Shown here in pieces: positions 32,776 through 43,432 of a stretch of 64,000 nt of DNA. Every line of letters begins with the position of its first letter. Within the stretch, counting starts at the first letter, position 1. This DNA is from Isoetes taiwanensis (lineage: Eukaryota; Streptophyta; Lycopodiopsida; Isoetales; Isoetaceae). Below the pieces are notes generated by a model. That model did no database searches, was not told the DNA's origin, and was given only the letters and a program-made list of their open reading frames with translations. The stretch lies in NCBI GenBank assembly GCA_021234155.1, contig JAJEKV010000034.1, forward strand, positions 13,936,671-14,000,670, given 5' to 3'. The translations under genes and the position numbers were made by a program.

Positions 32776-34135
32776 CTGCAATCATGTTTTGTTGTGAAAT
32801 TTTAATTGCTAGCTCGTGGCATAGATTCTGCAAGCCTTCTAAACTCAGCACCAAGTTGCTAAACAGTAAAATCTTGTCTGTTAAGAATCATAAGCAAAAA
32901 AAGAAAAACGTAAAAAGATGTGCACATATAAACTACACTGCTTTAAATTGCAGCATCAAAAGTTTGTAACTTAATGACTTCTTTTGAACTTAATGTGATT
33001 ACCGTAGATCTGAATGCATATTCAAAAATCCTCGCTTCAAATTGCAGCTCCTCCTCAACCTGTTCTTGATCCTCAAATGACTGCAACAAAAGCTCTTTAA
33101 AACTACGACTCATGCCATGTTCAGACATTTTGGGAGGTCTTTTTCCCATTCTTTTTGAGGCTGATACCAGCTATCATTGGTTGCAATATAGTCATCACTC
33201 TTCCAGCTATATTGTGCAGCAAATGCCTTGTTATGCCACGTTATGGAGTTTGATAATTTTAATTTGCTAAATTTTTGATATATAAAACAATGTGCGTCTT
33301 TATGAAGTCAAATTAAATGCATGGAACAATAAATAGCAGAATCTTGCAGAAGTTACTTAAATGAACATCGGCGAGATGCTACCTAGTATTCGCTTAAAAT
33401 AAAACAAATGAAGTGCTGCAAGATAATTGAATGCGCTGTAAAAAGCTAATTGAAATAAGCAAGATAAGCCTTTAGCTTGCAATCTTCAATTTCTCATTTG
33501 GGAAGAGTGGGAGTCCAGCAATTTTAATGTGCATGTTATAAACATGGAAATGTCCACTTGTGCTGAAAGCTACAATTATCACATAAAATGGCCTATATAT
33601 CCAAATTCTCTTAGCAGAATTGAAAATGCCATCGTGAGAAAATCAAAAGTGCATAGAAGGTTACCTCAAACTTATATTTTGCTCCTGCTTGGAGATCACT
33701 CTCAACTGAATCAGAAAACAATCATGGTAATGTAAGAGACTACTCAAAACTCCATTGAAGACATCTTGCAGTAGCTTGTTTACAGTTTCTGGGATCAATA
33801 TATGTACGCAATTGCAACAAGAAAGCCGGGTTCAACGTATGCTAATAGTTTCTTCCACCCTCTTTTCTGTAATACAACAACATGGACAGTCCCAATACAA
33901 CGTACATTAGCGCAGGTAATCTCACTCCTCAACCCTAGTTTGTGTAAAGCAGCCATTTTCCTAGGGTATGACAATTACCTCAGGGACATAAACCATGTTG
34001 GCTTTAGAATTCTCAGTATCCTGTTCCAAACGCTTAGCATGATTTGCACCATCTAGTCTGGTATCAGAATCACTTCTTCGAAATGTTTCAATTAATAACA
34101 AATCATGGTCATCCAAAATGTTTCCTGAGCTCATC
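32776..34135 (-). pseudogene. Captured fragment of an unrecognised host gene, introns retained
   Basis: On the minus strand at least four exon-like stretches are bounded by good splice sites: about 34135-33979 (HAKRLEQDTENSKANMVYVPE partly shown by LDDHDLLLIETFRRS; donor GTAATT), 33705-33665 (donor GTAACC), 33160-33003 (RSFKELLLQSFEDQEQVEEE; acceptor CAG, donor GTAATC) and 32858-32776 (acceptor TAG, donor GTAAAC). Order and strand are consistent and the content is protein-like. I do not recognise the gene. Because introns are kept, capture was at DNA level, as with Pack-MULE, CACTA or Helitron elements, not by retroposition. Confidence 0.5.
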
Positions 34136-34420
34136 TTGTTTCATCGAATGGCCCAAATACCACTAAATCGTACCGGAAAAAGCAGAAAGCAGAAAGCGAG
34201 CTCATGCAAATACCCTGCTTCCATCTTACAGTTGCAAATACCCTGTGAGTTGCATCCATCTTACAGAAAGGGGGGCCGTGCTGCACATACCCTGCTTCGG
34301 CTTCAGAGAACCCTAAAACCCCAAAAATTGGTCGAGCCCTAAAGTGGAAGAGCCCGAGCCTTGCATGCCTAGCATTTTTTTTTTCATCTTTCTTTAACCT
34401 AAAATTAGATACAAGGGTAA

Positions 34421-35474
34421 ACGACCACCGTCGGATTGTTGAAGCCAATCCAAATCAACGAACCAAAAAGGGCGCACTCTAGAAATACTATTTAGTATGC
34501 CTCCACGAATACAACGCCGAAATCATAGGAAAACCATGTGAAAAATCGTATAAAACCACAAAAAAAAACCCCTGTTATAATGCTACATATTGTTACTTCC
34601 GCTATAACTATTTCTCTTTCACAATGACACCATTGTTTATCAATCCATATGATTTTGGATGCTCCATCTCTAGCTTAAAGGTAATGCATGATTCAGCTTA
34701 TGGTTCGATTAAAGTTCCAAACCTACAATATAAATGCATTCTTGTGGCCACTGTTTGACTGATCTGCGTGACATGGAAAAGGGCGTGGAATAATCCGCCT
34801 GTTGTGTGCATAAGAATCCATTTGTTGATTGAAGCTAAAGGCTGGCTGCTATGAACAATCCGGCAGCCAGGAATATCCAAGAGTTGGAAGCAAACAGAGG
34901 GCCTAAACTTGAATCTGCAGCAAATCTTAGGAAGGAAACAAAAGGGGATTTTGCAGCACTACATTGTAGAATCAGGAAACCAATACCTTGTAAAAAAAAA
35001 AAAAACATTATGCTAACCGAAGAAACATTAAAAAACAAATACCTTTGTAAGTGTGAGCAAAAAATCCATCTCGTGGTAGTAAAATTCACTCCGGCAATAA
35101 GAATCAAAGAGGGCAAGTACACATGCATATGCACACATGCACACACATGCACTTGCACAATACACATGCACATACACATACACAATGCACTTGCACATGC
35201 ACAATACACATGCACATGCACATGAACATGCACATGCACATGCATGTGCACATGCACATGCATACACATGCGCAGTATTCATGCACAAACACATGCAGAG
35301 GAAGACAACAACCCTCAGATTGTTCCAACCAATGAAAATCAACGGCCCATAAAGGGTGCACTCTAGAAATACTATTTAGTACACCTCAACGAATACAACA
35401 ACGAAATCATAGAAAAACCATGTGAAAAAGCGTATAAAAATCTAAAAGTAACCCCCTGTTATTGTGCTACATAT
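34421..35474 (+). repeat. ~170 bp unit present twice as direct repeat
   Basis: 34421-34590 and about 35303-35474 share GCACTCTAGAAATACTATTT and AAAACCATGTGAAAAA, and end in CCCCTGTTAT(A/T)(A/G)TGCTACATAT. The final 20 bases equal the end of the SINE-like elements at 29313 and 30700, although the bodies differ. Confidence 0.8.
35116..35297 (+). repeat. (ACATGC)n minisatellite
   Basis: Irregular hexamer array of ACATGC/ACATAC/CACATG units over about 180 bases. It makes several overlapping spurious Cys/His-rich frames on both strands. Confidence 0.92.
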
Positions 35475-37680
35475 ATCTCATCTTCGTGTTTTTTGTTATG
35501 TAGGATATGCTTCTTATCCTCGAGAAATACTTCAAAAGAAAGGTAAATTATCTGACAGGGCAGTTAAGGTCATATTCATTGGGTACACTCCTAACATGAA
35601 GGCTTGGAGATGTTTTGATCCAGTTTCCAAGAAGGTTTTTGCTTCTAGAATTATGAAGTTCGTGGAAAATGCTTAATACTCGTTTGATTCTCAATTTGCT
35701 GCAGTTGATTATGACAAGGCAATTTTCAATCTATTTGACATTGAATCCTTTGTTTCACCAATCTCTATATCTCCAAAGTTTGTCTCATGTATGTCTCCAT
35801 CTGTATCACATCCTAGTATTTCGTTACCTTTCAGTGATAACCTTGTTGTTTATCATGATTCCTTCTACAGTTCTTACTGTTGCCAATGATCACTCACGTC
35901 CTTTCTCTCCTGTTTCTCACACTCATTCAATTTCTTCAAATCCGTATACTGATTTTGAACCTCTTGAGTTACAAGATCACTTACTAGCTTCACCATCATT
36001 GTCCCCTTTAACAATCTCTTAACTCAATCAAGTTGATGAATTGGAGTATACAAGTAAGTCTCTGCCAATTGTACCCAGACGATCTCGCCAGCTCACTGAC
36101 CTATCTTTGCGTGCTTGTGATGATTCTAATATGTGTAATTATGCTCCGATGGTTAAAGTTCTCAATGACAGTGATCCTATCTTCTATGATCAAGCAGCAA
36201 AATGTGATCATTTGGTTAGTGCAATGAAGGATGAATTAGGCATGTTGCATAAACAAGGTACTTGGGAGCTTGTGCCAAAACCTCCAGGAAAGAATATCAT
36301 TGGTGCAAAGTAGGTATATCGCACCATATACCATTCAGATGGTACGATTTATAGGCACAAAGCCTGACTTGTTGCTAAGGGACATACACAACAAGAAGGT
36401 TTTGACTATAATGATGTTTTTGCGTCTGTGGTTCGGCTTGACACACTACGTGATGTACTTGATTTAGCAGCACAAAATTCTTGGCCTGTTCATCAGCTAG
36501 ATTTCAAATCAGCGTTTTTAAATAGCGATTTAGAAGAGGAGTTGTACATGCAACAATCTCCGGATTTTGTGAATAAGGAGTACCCTGCTTATGTTTGCAA
36601 GTTGAAGAAAAGTCTTTATGGACTTAGGCAAGCACCTAGATGCTGGAACCAGAAGATAAATGCTTATCTTATGAATATGGGCTATCTTAGATCTCGAGCA
36701 GATCCTAGTCTTTATTTTAAGTTTCAGGACTCCAAAGTTTCGATTATTCTTCTTCATGTTGATGATACGATTATGACAGGTAGTGCATTCCCTCTTATTG
36801 AACAAACTAAAGCATCTATCGCAGCTGATTTTGAGGTTACAGACCTTGGTCTTATGCACTATTGTTTAGGTCTTGAAGTATGACAAACTTCCAAAGGTAT
36901 CCACTTAACCCAACAAAAATATGTCTCAGAAATGTTGGATAAATTCCATATGACAGATTGCAAACCTGCGCTTATTCGTTGGGATCCAGGTCAAAAGTTG
37001 CCTCTTTAATCAGATGATGATGATACTGATGCTACTCTCTACAGACAGTTAGTCAGTGCATTGCTCTATCTCACCATTACACGTCCAGATATAACATATG
37101 ATGTTGGAGTTCTGACGAGATTTATGACACATCGAAAGCAATCTCACTGGAAGGTAGCCAAGCAAGTGGTTCATTATTATCTTAAAGGTACTCATAATGA
37201 GGGTCTTTTCTATGGCAAGGTTTCAAAAACCCAAGTTCCTTGTCTACTCAAATTCTGATACGGCCTCTACAGATTTGGATTCCAAGAAATCTCTTACAGG
37301 TTTTGTGTCTTTCTTTGGCAACCGTCCTGTTAGTTGAGGTTCTAAAACTCAAAGTACTACTAGTATTAGTACTACATAAGCTGAGCTAAAATCCTTAACA
37401 GATACTACTCAGGAATTAAAGTGGTTGCTTCATCTTTATGAAGATCTTGGTGTATCAATCAAACCTCCTCAACTCTATTGTGATAATAGTGGAGCTATTT
37501 CACATGTTACGGATTTCAAGATGCACTTGCAAATCAAACATTTGGATATTAAACTCTGTTTTATTCAGGAGCAGCTGCGAAATGATTATCTTACTCTTTT
37601 CTATTGTTCCACCAAGGACCAGTTGGTGACGGTTTCACTAAACCACTTTCAGGCAGATTGTTCGAACAAATGAAAGGTGT
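35469..37680 (+). pseudogene. Copia integrase C-terminus, RT and RNase H remnant
   Basis: ISHLRVFCYVGYASYPREIL and KVIFIGYTPNMKAWRCFDP are the integrase/RT linker. RT spans about 36200-36900: ARNGHTQQ-type motif degraded, then RLDTLRDVLDLAAQNSWPV, HQLDFKSAFLNSDLEEELYM, KSLYGLRQAPRCWNQK and the active site LHVDDTIM (YVDD in intact elements). LTITRPDITYDVG (37073) and YCDNSGAISHV (about 37477) belong to RNase H. Stops include a TGA in place of the usual W in PVSWGSK (37334). Confidence 0.92.
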
Positions 37681-37828
37681 TTTGGGTCTTCAATATTATG
37701 CCTCTGAGTGGGGGTAATATCCTTCAGGAGAGATATCTTCAAGCATTCTCTCTCTCTCTTCTTCTTCCCTTTTTTTTTTTTTTTTTCAGTTGCTCATTTT
37801 TTCAGCCATACTAGTCATCGGGGGGGGG

Positions 37829-38012
37829 TATTAGAATTATCCACGTGTCTAGATGACTATACATGCTGAGCCACTTGTTGCTGACATGGTATATCTTTAT
37901 AAGCCACAATCACACTTCATTCAGTTAGTGAAGTCTCTAGCTAGTATTTTAGACGCGCTTGTATCTTCTTCATTCTTCAAGAAATACATTCTATTTAGAA
38001 GCCTTTGGTTCA
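37829..38012 (+). repeat. 3' LTR of the Copia element
   Basis: Preceded by nine G (37820-37828), ends GGTTCA and is followed by CCTGA. It differs from the 5' LTR at a modest number of positions, so the element is not very recent. Confidence 0.92.
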
Positions 38013-38017
38013 CCTGA

Positions 38018-41000
38018 GAAGTCAATCATGTACTTCCCTAAAGTGTCACCCCTTAATGTAAAGAAGGATAGGAGATCTTCATAGTGTATTGCATAAACAT
38101 CAAAGCAATGTATGTGTTCATCCTCCAACTGGTCTGTGTCACACACTTTGCAATATCTTTGATCCCTCCGTATGATATGTTCCCATCTCCCCACCTCTAT
38201 CCCCAAATGATGTGAATAGGCGGATTCTACAAATGGCATGTCTTTTTTGTATAGAGGTATTTTCCTTTAGGTGTCTAGCCGATTCCAAATTCCGCCTGTA
38301 TAAAATCATCTCAGTCTTTGGTTGTGCCCATATCTTCTTGTGTATCCTTTCCAATATCCACTTTCATAGATCCGAGTCTACTAACATCACTTCATCCCAA
38401 GAAATGTCCCATTTGCCCAACCATTTCTTCACATCCTGAAGTATCCCTTTCTCCTTACTTGCCATTAAAGCCTTATGTGTGATTCTTGACTCATGCATGA
38501 GTAGTAGTCTTAAGGTATAAAATGCATCTAAGAATTGCTTCACCCTCTAGAGGCATGAGTCCACTTCCTGTCAGCATCATGGGATATGGTGTTTTGAGCT
38601 TTTACACCAAGCTTCAATCTTAAAAATTTCTTCAAAACTTGTTCAATATCATCCCATAAGCATTGTGGAAGACTTGGCCCCCAAATCTCACAACCATAGA
38701 TAACTACACTCTGTGCCAATGATTGAAAGAGCCATATCTTAAGATGCCATGACCAAAGATGTGATCTCATACACATGCTTTGTAGCGCATATAACACTTT
38801 TTGTCCCCCCTCAATCCATTGCGAGATGCAAGCATTCCACCTGTGATTCCTGTTGAAAACAAGGCCCAGGTACTTCTATGAATCACATACATTTACCTGA
38901 CTCTCTTTATAACTGAAAATGGATTCGTCTTTCAGAACATCTACTGTCATAATATTTGTCTTCTCCAAATTCACTTGCATGCCATTTTGATCACAAAAAG
39001 CTGTCAAACCATTTAGGCATTTTGCATGTGCTCTTTGGATCGTGCAAAGATAACCACATCATCCGCATACATCAATAGCTGGATCATATATCCATGCAAT
39101 TTTGTTCCATCTGGGCAATTATCATGAAGCGAATCCTCCAAACTATCAATAAATAGGCCCAATAATGTAGGGGATAACGGACAACCCCGTTTAACCCCGA
39201 CATTACTATCTGTACAATCCTAAACGTCCAAAGAGAAAGGTTGGGACAATTTTACTAGCACTTTTTCGTAAGCACCCGAACAACATCTCTGAGCTCATGA
39301 GGGACATTTAGTTTCTCCAATCTTCTGCACAGTTGGTTTTGTGGTACCTTGTCAAAGGCTTTTTTAAAATCCACAAATGCCATACAAACTAGTTTTTTAG
39401 AGCCTTTCACATTATCAAATATAGTTTTAAAAACAGTAGGTGATCCAAAGTGGATCTTCCTGTTCCAAAACCAGCTTGTGACTCTGCATGCTTTTGGTTA
39501 ATTTCTGCCCAATCACTTAGCTTCTTCTCTAAAATCGTGGAAAATAGTTTAAAGAATAGACTACTCGCCATGATAGTCCGATAAATGTTCACCTCATGCC
39601 TCGAACCACCCTTATACGCTGGGACTACTCTGTTCCAGCACCAATCGAAAGGGAAATCCTTGATCCACTGTCATATTGAACATTTTCATTGCAAAAGGAT
39701 GGATAGCAGGGCATGCCCACTTTAGATGTTCAGCTTGTAAGCCATGAAGGTTCTGTGCTCTGCCATTTGCTAGAGATGCTATGCCATCTGCCACATCTTC
39801 AACCAAGATTTTCAGATCTGATTTCCGGTTGCATTCGTTTGTGGGCATATACTCACTATGATATAGATTGACCACATGTCTCCATCGTTCCTGTGTTGCC
39901 AAGGGAATTTCATTCTGTTTATGATTTCTAAGGCCATGCCAAAAAAGCTTAGATTCTTCCAAATTTCACTGGCAGAGAAGTTGTTGGTGGTCTTTTTATA
40001 AATTGCTCTTTCTTATTGCGCACCATTTTCTTATACTTTTGCTTATAGAGGTCTTTTTGATTTGAGTTCTTTTCAACTTTTCTTTAGCAATTCTACACTC
40101 CTGATAAAACCACAATTTACATGTTAGTCCCTTCCTTGCCTTGTGTGAAGAGAATGCATCTTGTGCAGCGTCTTCTAAGATAGCAAGCAATTGCCAGTTC
40201 AGAGTATCCAAATCACCCTTCCATGAAAGACATGTTGCCTTATGCTAAACATAGCAGCGATATTGAATTTGTAGATGTGATTTTAGGAAATAGCTTCATT
40301 TTTTATTTTTTAGTAGTATATCAACCTACTGACTCGCATATTGAAGTACAACGGATTGTGGTTCGATTCCAATTCTTGTTCTCCAATAATAAAATTGGTA
40401 AGGTCTTCAAAAGATTCTTCTAACATTACCAAATATACTTCTTGTTCTGCATGTATTCCTCATAGTGTAAATCTGCTCAACTCATTACAAATCTGGACGT
40501 TTGCACTACTGCAAAAACTTTTGTCTACCTGTTTTGGTTGTGTCTTTGGAATCCCTCTTTTTGCCACATATTCGTTGCTCCTATGAAAGTGGTAGCCTGG
40601 GAAATTCTAGTCCTTGCAAAAGTCCCATGTTAAAATCACTTTTCCCTTCTCTTGATATCTCTTAAACATCCTGCTCTAATGCAAAGAATAAGCCATCACT
40701 TGAGGCCTCAGTTTTGGTATAAGCTTGTTTATGTTTAGGGGCAAAATAACACACAGTCATATAATATAAAGTATGACAACTTTTTATTTTAGGCTAGATA
40801 TATTGACAATTGGTATCTTTTCTTCTTGTATTAAATTTCTAAAAATCAGTCTTACAAAGCAGGCTACTCCACTATTTTCCACATCCTTATATCTGAACCT
40901 TTTATGTTTTAATTCAATATATCAATTCAAAACCTTCAATTTCCAGTCGAGCAAACAGATCATCTCTTTTGTTCCAATAAAACGAATTACATCAATGCTG

Positions 41001-41089
41001 TCTAAAATTTTCTGTATGCTTAATACCTTACTAATAGTCAATTCGTTGATGTTTCAGATCGATATTCTAAGGTCTCATGCAAATACCTA
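38018..41089 (-). pseudogene. LINE-1 ORF2 remnant (endonuclease, RT, C-terminal region)
   Basis: Reading the minus strand from 41089 down: endonuclease start W-N-I-N-ELTISKVLSIQKILDS with later CYFAPKHKQAYTK; linker and RT start (39612-39962) with ANGRAQNLHGLQAEHLKWA; RT palm LDHLLFLK region (39407-39592) with SQAGFGTGRSTLDHL; active site QLLMYADDVVIFARS at about 39065-39090; then the C-terminal part with CKVCDTDQLEDEHIHC (degraded CX2CX9HX4C) at about 38110-38150. The last codons are on the far side of the Copia insertion (27824-27983). Frameshifts and stops are frequent. Confidence 0.85.
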
Positions 41090-41283
41090 TCAGTAGTCAT
41101 TATCTCTGCTTGTCTAGTATCATCATTACTGCAAAGGTTTTTCCCTTGAAAACCTTTCGAGGCAGGGGTTTTTTAATCCTAGTAGTAATGATTGTACTAG
41201 CCCATTGTATGGGTCCCATGACCTATTGGTCTCCGTGGATGTTAAAAAATCTATTCTATTATATTCTATTCTATTCAATAACT
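41090..41283 (+). mobile_element. LINE 3' fragment in LINE-1, CTATT family
   Basis: Starts CAGTAGTCATTATCTC and ends with (CTATT) units. It contains the inverted repeat AAAGGTTTTTCCC/GAAAACCTTT and GGGTCCCATGACCTATTGG. It is nearly identical to the minus copy at 10118-10275 and the plus copy at 29796-29905. It separates the LINE-1 endonuclease from ORF1. Confidence 0.88.
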
Positions 41284-41990
41284 ACTTTACCTTTGGCCCA
41301 CTTCACTTTCAAATTATTGATTTATGCATCTTTGACTTTCACCATTTCCTGTTTCTTCTCCTGCAGTTGTTCCTTGGTAAGATCATCATTCACCCATACA
41401 AATTTACCTTTCAGTGTATATCTTTGTTTGAGCACTTGGAAGCGGTCCTCTTTATTTGAAAATTTCGCTAGTATGTGTCTTGTCCCTTGATCTTTCTTGC
41501 CGAGAATGCATATGAAAAAGCCATTTCCTTCACTTGCATGTCTTATGTGAAGCTTTTCGAGACCAATTCTTTGGTGTTTTCCTTATCTTTCTCCGCCAAG
41601 CCTATAATACGAATATTGTGAACTCTTTGTTTTCTTTTCTGTGCCTCTACATATTCCTCAAAGGATTGTCTTAGTTCTGAAATTTTTGCTGTCACATGCT
41701 CAAATGCATCCTCTTCTGCCCTTTGATTTCAGATTTAACAAATTCCATTTCTTCCTTAATTTACTGAAACTTTTTCCCCAGTGTCTCATTTTCGGTTCTC
41801 AAGCTTCGAATTTCTGTCATTAGTTTGTCTTCACGGAGAGCAGCTTCTTATCTGAACATTGTGATTTCATTCCAAATGGCCATCAATGATATTTCTCATG
41901 CTGCTTTGATTGTTCTGATGTTTCCCCCTTTGAAGTCTTTAGTGGCTTCTTAAACGGTTTCGGCCCTTTTAGTATGGCCATTGCAATCCC
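41284..41990 (-). pseudogene. LINE-1 ORF1 remnant (L1 ORF1p-like)
   Basis: On the minus strand a start MAILKGPKPFKKPLK (about 41977) leads, after frameshifts, to RVHNIRIIGLAEKDKEN (start of the RRM-like domain) and then to LKGKFVWVND-like and LTKEQLQEKK sequence (C-terminal domain). The same blocks occur in LINE-3 and LINE-5 ORF1. This resembles the animal L1 ORF1 architecture (coiled coil, RRM, C-terminal domain; Transposase_22 family) rather than a CCHC gag-type ORF1. Confidence 0.7.
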
Positions 41991-42049
41991 AAAATACCCA
42001 ACAGAAAAATGACAAAAGTGCTCAGAACCTGTGCCTAAGTCAGAGGGAG

Positions 42050-42200
42050 AGAGATAGAGGGGGTAGGGATTGGGGGAAGAGAGAGAGAGAGGGAGGGAGG
42101 GAGGGAGGGAGGAGAGAAGCGTTGGCCACATGCTCGATGAGAGACAAAATGACAGATGGGGAGAGATGGGAGATGATGAGAGATAGGGGGAGAGACAAAG
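42050..42200 (+). repeat. GA-rich microsatellite in the 5' leader of LINE-1
   Basis: GAGA runs followed by about six GGGA units (42087-42113) and a further GAGAGAT-rich stretch. Confidence 0.85.
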
Positions 42201-42229
42201 TTTTTACTCTCCCCCTGATAGACAATTTG

Positions 42230-42249
42230 CCCCTAACTATTGTTAGGGG
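42230..42249. other. Short perfect hairpin CCCCTAAC-TATT-GTTAGGGG
   Basis: An eight-pair stem with a four-base loop, just upstream of LINE-1 (minus strand view). The role is unknown. Confidence 0.6.
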
Positions 42250-43432
42250 TATTTTCCATATACTTTTTTGCTTGTTTAGATTAAATGTCGGTTAAATTTT
42301 TTGGGCGCCCAAAAATTCTGGCAATTTTGACCTCCCTGTTCTTTGTGTGAAGTCCTAAAAGGAGTGCTTGATCAAATCGCGTTCAATCCTCTCTAATCCT
42401 CTCGAATTGCCAATACCTAATCCTCTCGAATTGCTCGTTTGATTAGCCTGATCGTCTCCACATCTATTGGGTTTGTACCCACTTACAAGCTGGGTCTTTA
42501 AAATCTCTGAAAGTTGGGTATGGAAATCTTAATCTGTCCAACCTGGTGGAGTTTCTCTTAATTGATTGGCCGAATGCTTCATCCAAAGCTTACTACCCTA
42601 TGAATGATCTAAAACGACCTGTAAAATCTGAGAAGAATATTCTGGAATTTTTGTCCTCTTTCTCAAACAGATTGAGGCACAAGAATACTGAGATTGTCAG
42701 AAAAGGATTGCTCTGGTTGTTGAGAAAAATACATGGATTGACACTCTTTTAAGATCTGATAGAAAATTCCTCATTTCCATAGTATCAGATCTGAAGAAAA
42801 AAATTTCGACTCAATAGACCTATTAATCTACCTCATGTTTCAACTTTCGACGCATTCAAGGTCTTCCTTGTATAGATTTATCTGCAAGAAGATTTGGATC
42901 AATCTGTAGAAAGCTCATTGAAGAAGAGGTGTTGTAGAAGCTCGATGTAAAAGCCCAATTCTTAAAAAAGCCCTATTTGCAAAAATCGTGTATGCATGCA
43001 TAAGCCCTGTTGTTTGAAGAAGCCTATGTGTACAAACAGGGCTTCTATTGTTGCAGATATTTCATGGCAGAACGAAAACAAGGCTTGGGTTAATTAATCG
43101 ACTGAAGAAGATTAGAAACAACATTAGAAATAAAAAATTTTGAAGCAGAAACTCTGAGGTGCTCTGAAAATCCGAAGCCTTTGCAATAGCCGCCTCTGCT
43201 TTGCCATAGCTCTATAGATCTGCTTCTCAGCCGTCCACCACAACCTCAACTGTGCTAAAAAAAAAGGGATCAAAAAACAAAATTCCGGCAAGGCTTGTTA
43301 ACCATTTTTTTTTTATCCCTTAACGGCCTTGTTAAGCATCGAGAGATAATTATCTCTCGTGGTCTCTCATGCTATACGGTTATCTCTCGCCGTATAGCAC
43401 GAGAGATAAAAAATTTTGGAGCATGTGGCCGG
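42250..43432. other. Spacer between LINE-1 and LINE-2
   Basis: One plus frame (42546-42752) contains ILEFLSSFSNRLRHKNTEIV, which I do not recognise. The spacer is bordered by the inverted 12-mer GGCCACATGCTC (about 42123) / GAGCATGTGGCC (about 43419). A cluster of inverted GAGAGATA motifs lies at 43340-43408. Confidence 0.4.
43340..43408. repeat. Cluster of nested palindromes
   Basis: CGAGAGATAATTATCTCTCG (43340-43359) is a perfect 20 bp palindrome. Next to it TCTCTCATGCTATACGG (43363-43379) pairs with CCGTATAGCACGAGAGA (43390-43406), with one mismatch and a 10-base loop that itself contains TATCTCTCG. Confidence 0.85.

Larger units (their letters stand above)
31487..35468. mobile_element. 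~4 kb insertion in Copia integrase, class uncertain, carries captured exons
   Basis: The Copia protein is colinear up to GVKHEPS (31486) and from ISHLRVF (about 35477), so what lies between is inserted. The right end CCCCTGTTATTGTGCTACAT is the same end as the SINE-like copies at 30700 and 34590. The left end, after CCCTCA, shows no matching inverted or direct repeat that I could see. Contents in order: a 156 bp unit present twice, exons of an unknown gene on the minus strand, two direct copies of a ~170 bp unit and an ACATGC minisatellite. It may itself be a composite of several insertions. Confidence 0.5.
27989..38012 (+). mobile_element. Ty1/Copia retrotransposon, complete ends, heavily interrupted
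   Basis: LTRs of 186 and 184 bp (27989-28174, 37829-38012) are flanked by the 5 bp repeat CCTGA (27984-27988, 38013-38017). Removing the element restores LINE-1 ORF2. The primer site TGGTATCAGAGCC (28175-28187) and a run of nine G (37820-37828) as purine tract complete the structure. LTR ends are TATTAGA...TTCA, so the 5' end is TA rather than TG in both copies. Coding order is gag, protease, integrase, RT, RNase H, as in Copia. Later insertions at 29313-29714, 29796-29905, 30290-30700 and about 31487-35468 account for roughly half of its 10 kb. Confidence 0.93.
27824..42130 (-). mobile_element. LINE-1: L1-like non-LTR element, interrupted by Copia and a LINE tail
   Basis: The 3' end lies at about 27824. 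Pieces are 27824-27983, then (after the Copia) 38018-41089, then (after a short LINE insertion) 41284-42130. In order on the minus strand it carries ORF1, an apurinic-type endonuclease, RT with YADD and the C-terminal region, so it was close to full length. All frames are broken. The 5' leader is GA-rich with GGGA runs. It is the oldest layer here because a complete Copia element, itself full of insertions, lies within it. Confidence 0.85.

Noticed and set aside
34835-35361. Several overlapping Cys/His-rich open frames on both strands
   Set aside because: They are translations of the ACATGC hexamer array in different frames; composition is fully explained by the repeat.
31487-35468. Helitron
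   Set aside because: No 5' TC end, no 3' CTRR end preceded by a hairpin, and no insertion between A and T could be identified at the boundaries; the GC hairpin at 32271 lies internally.
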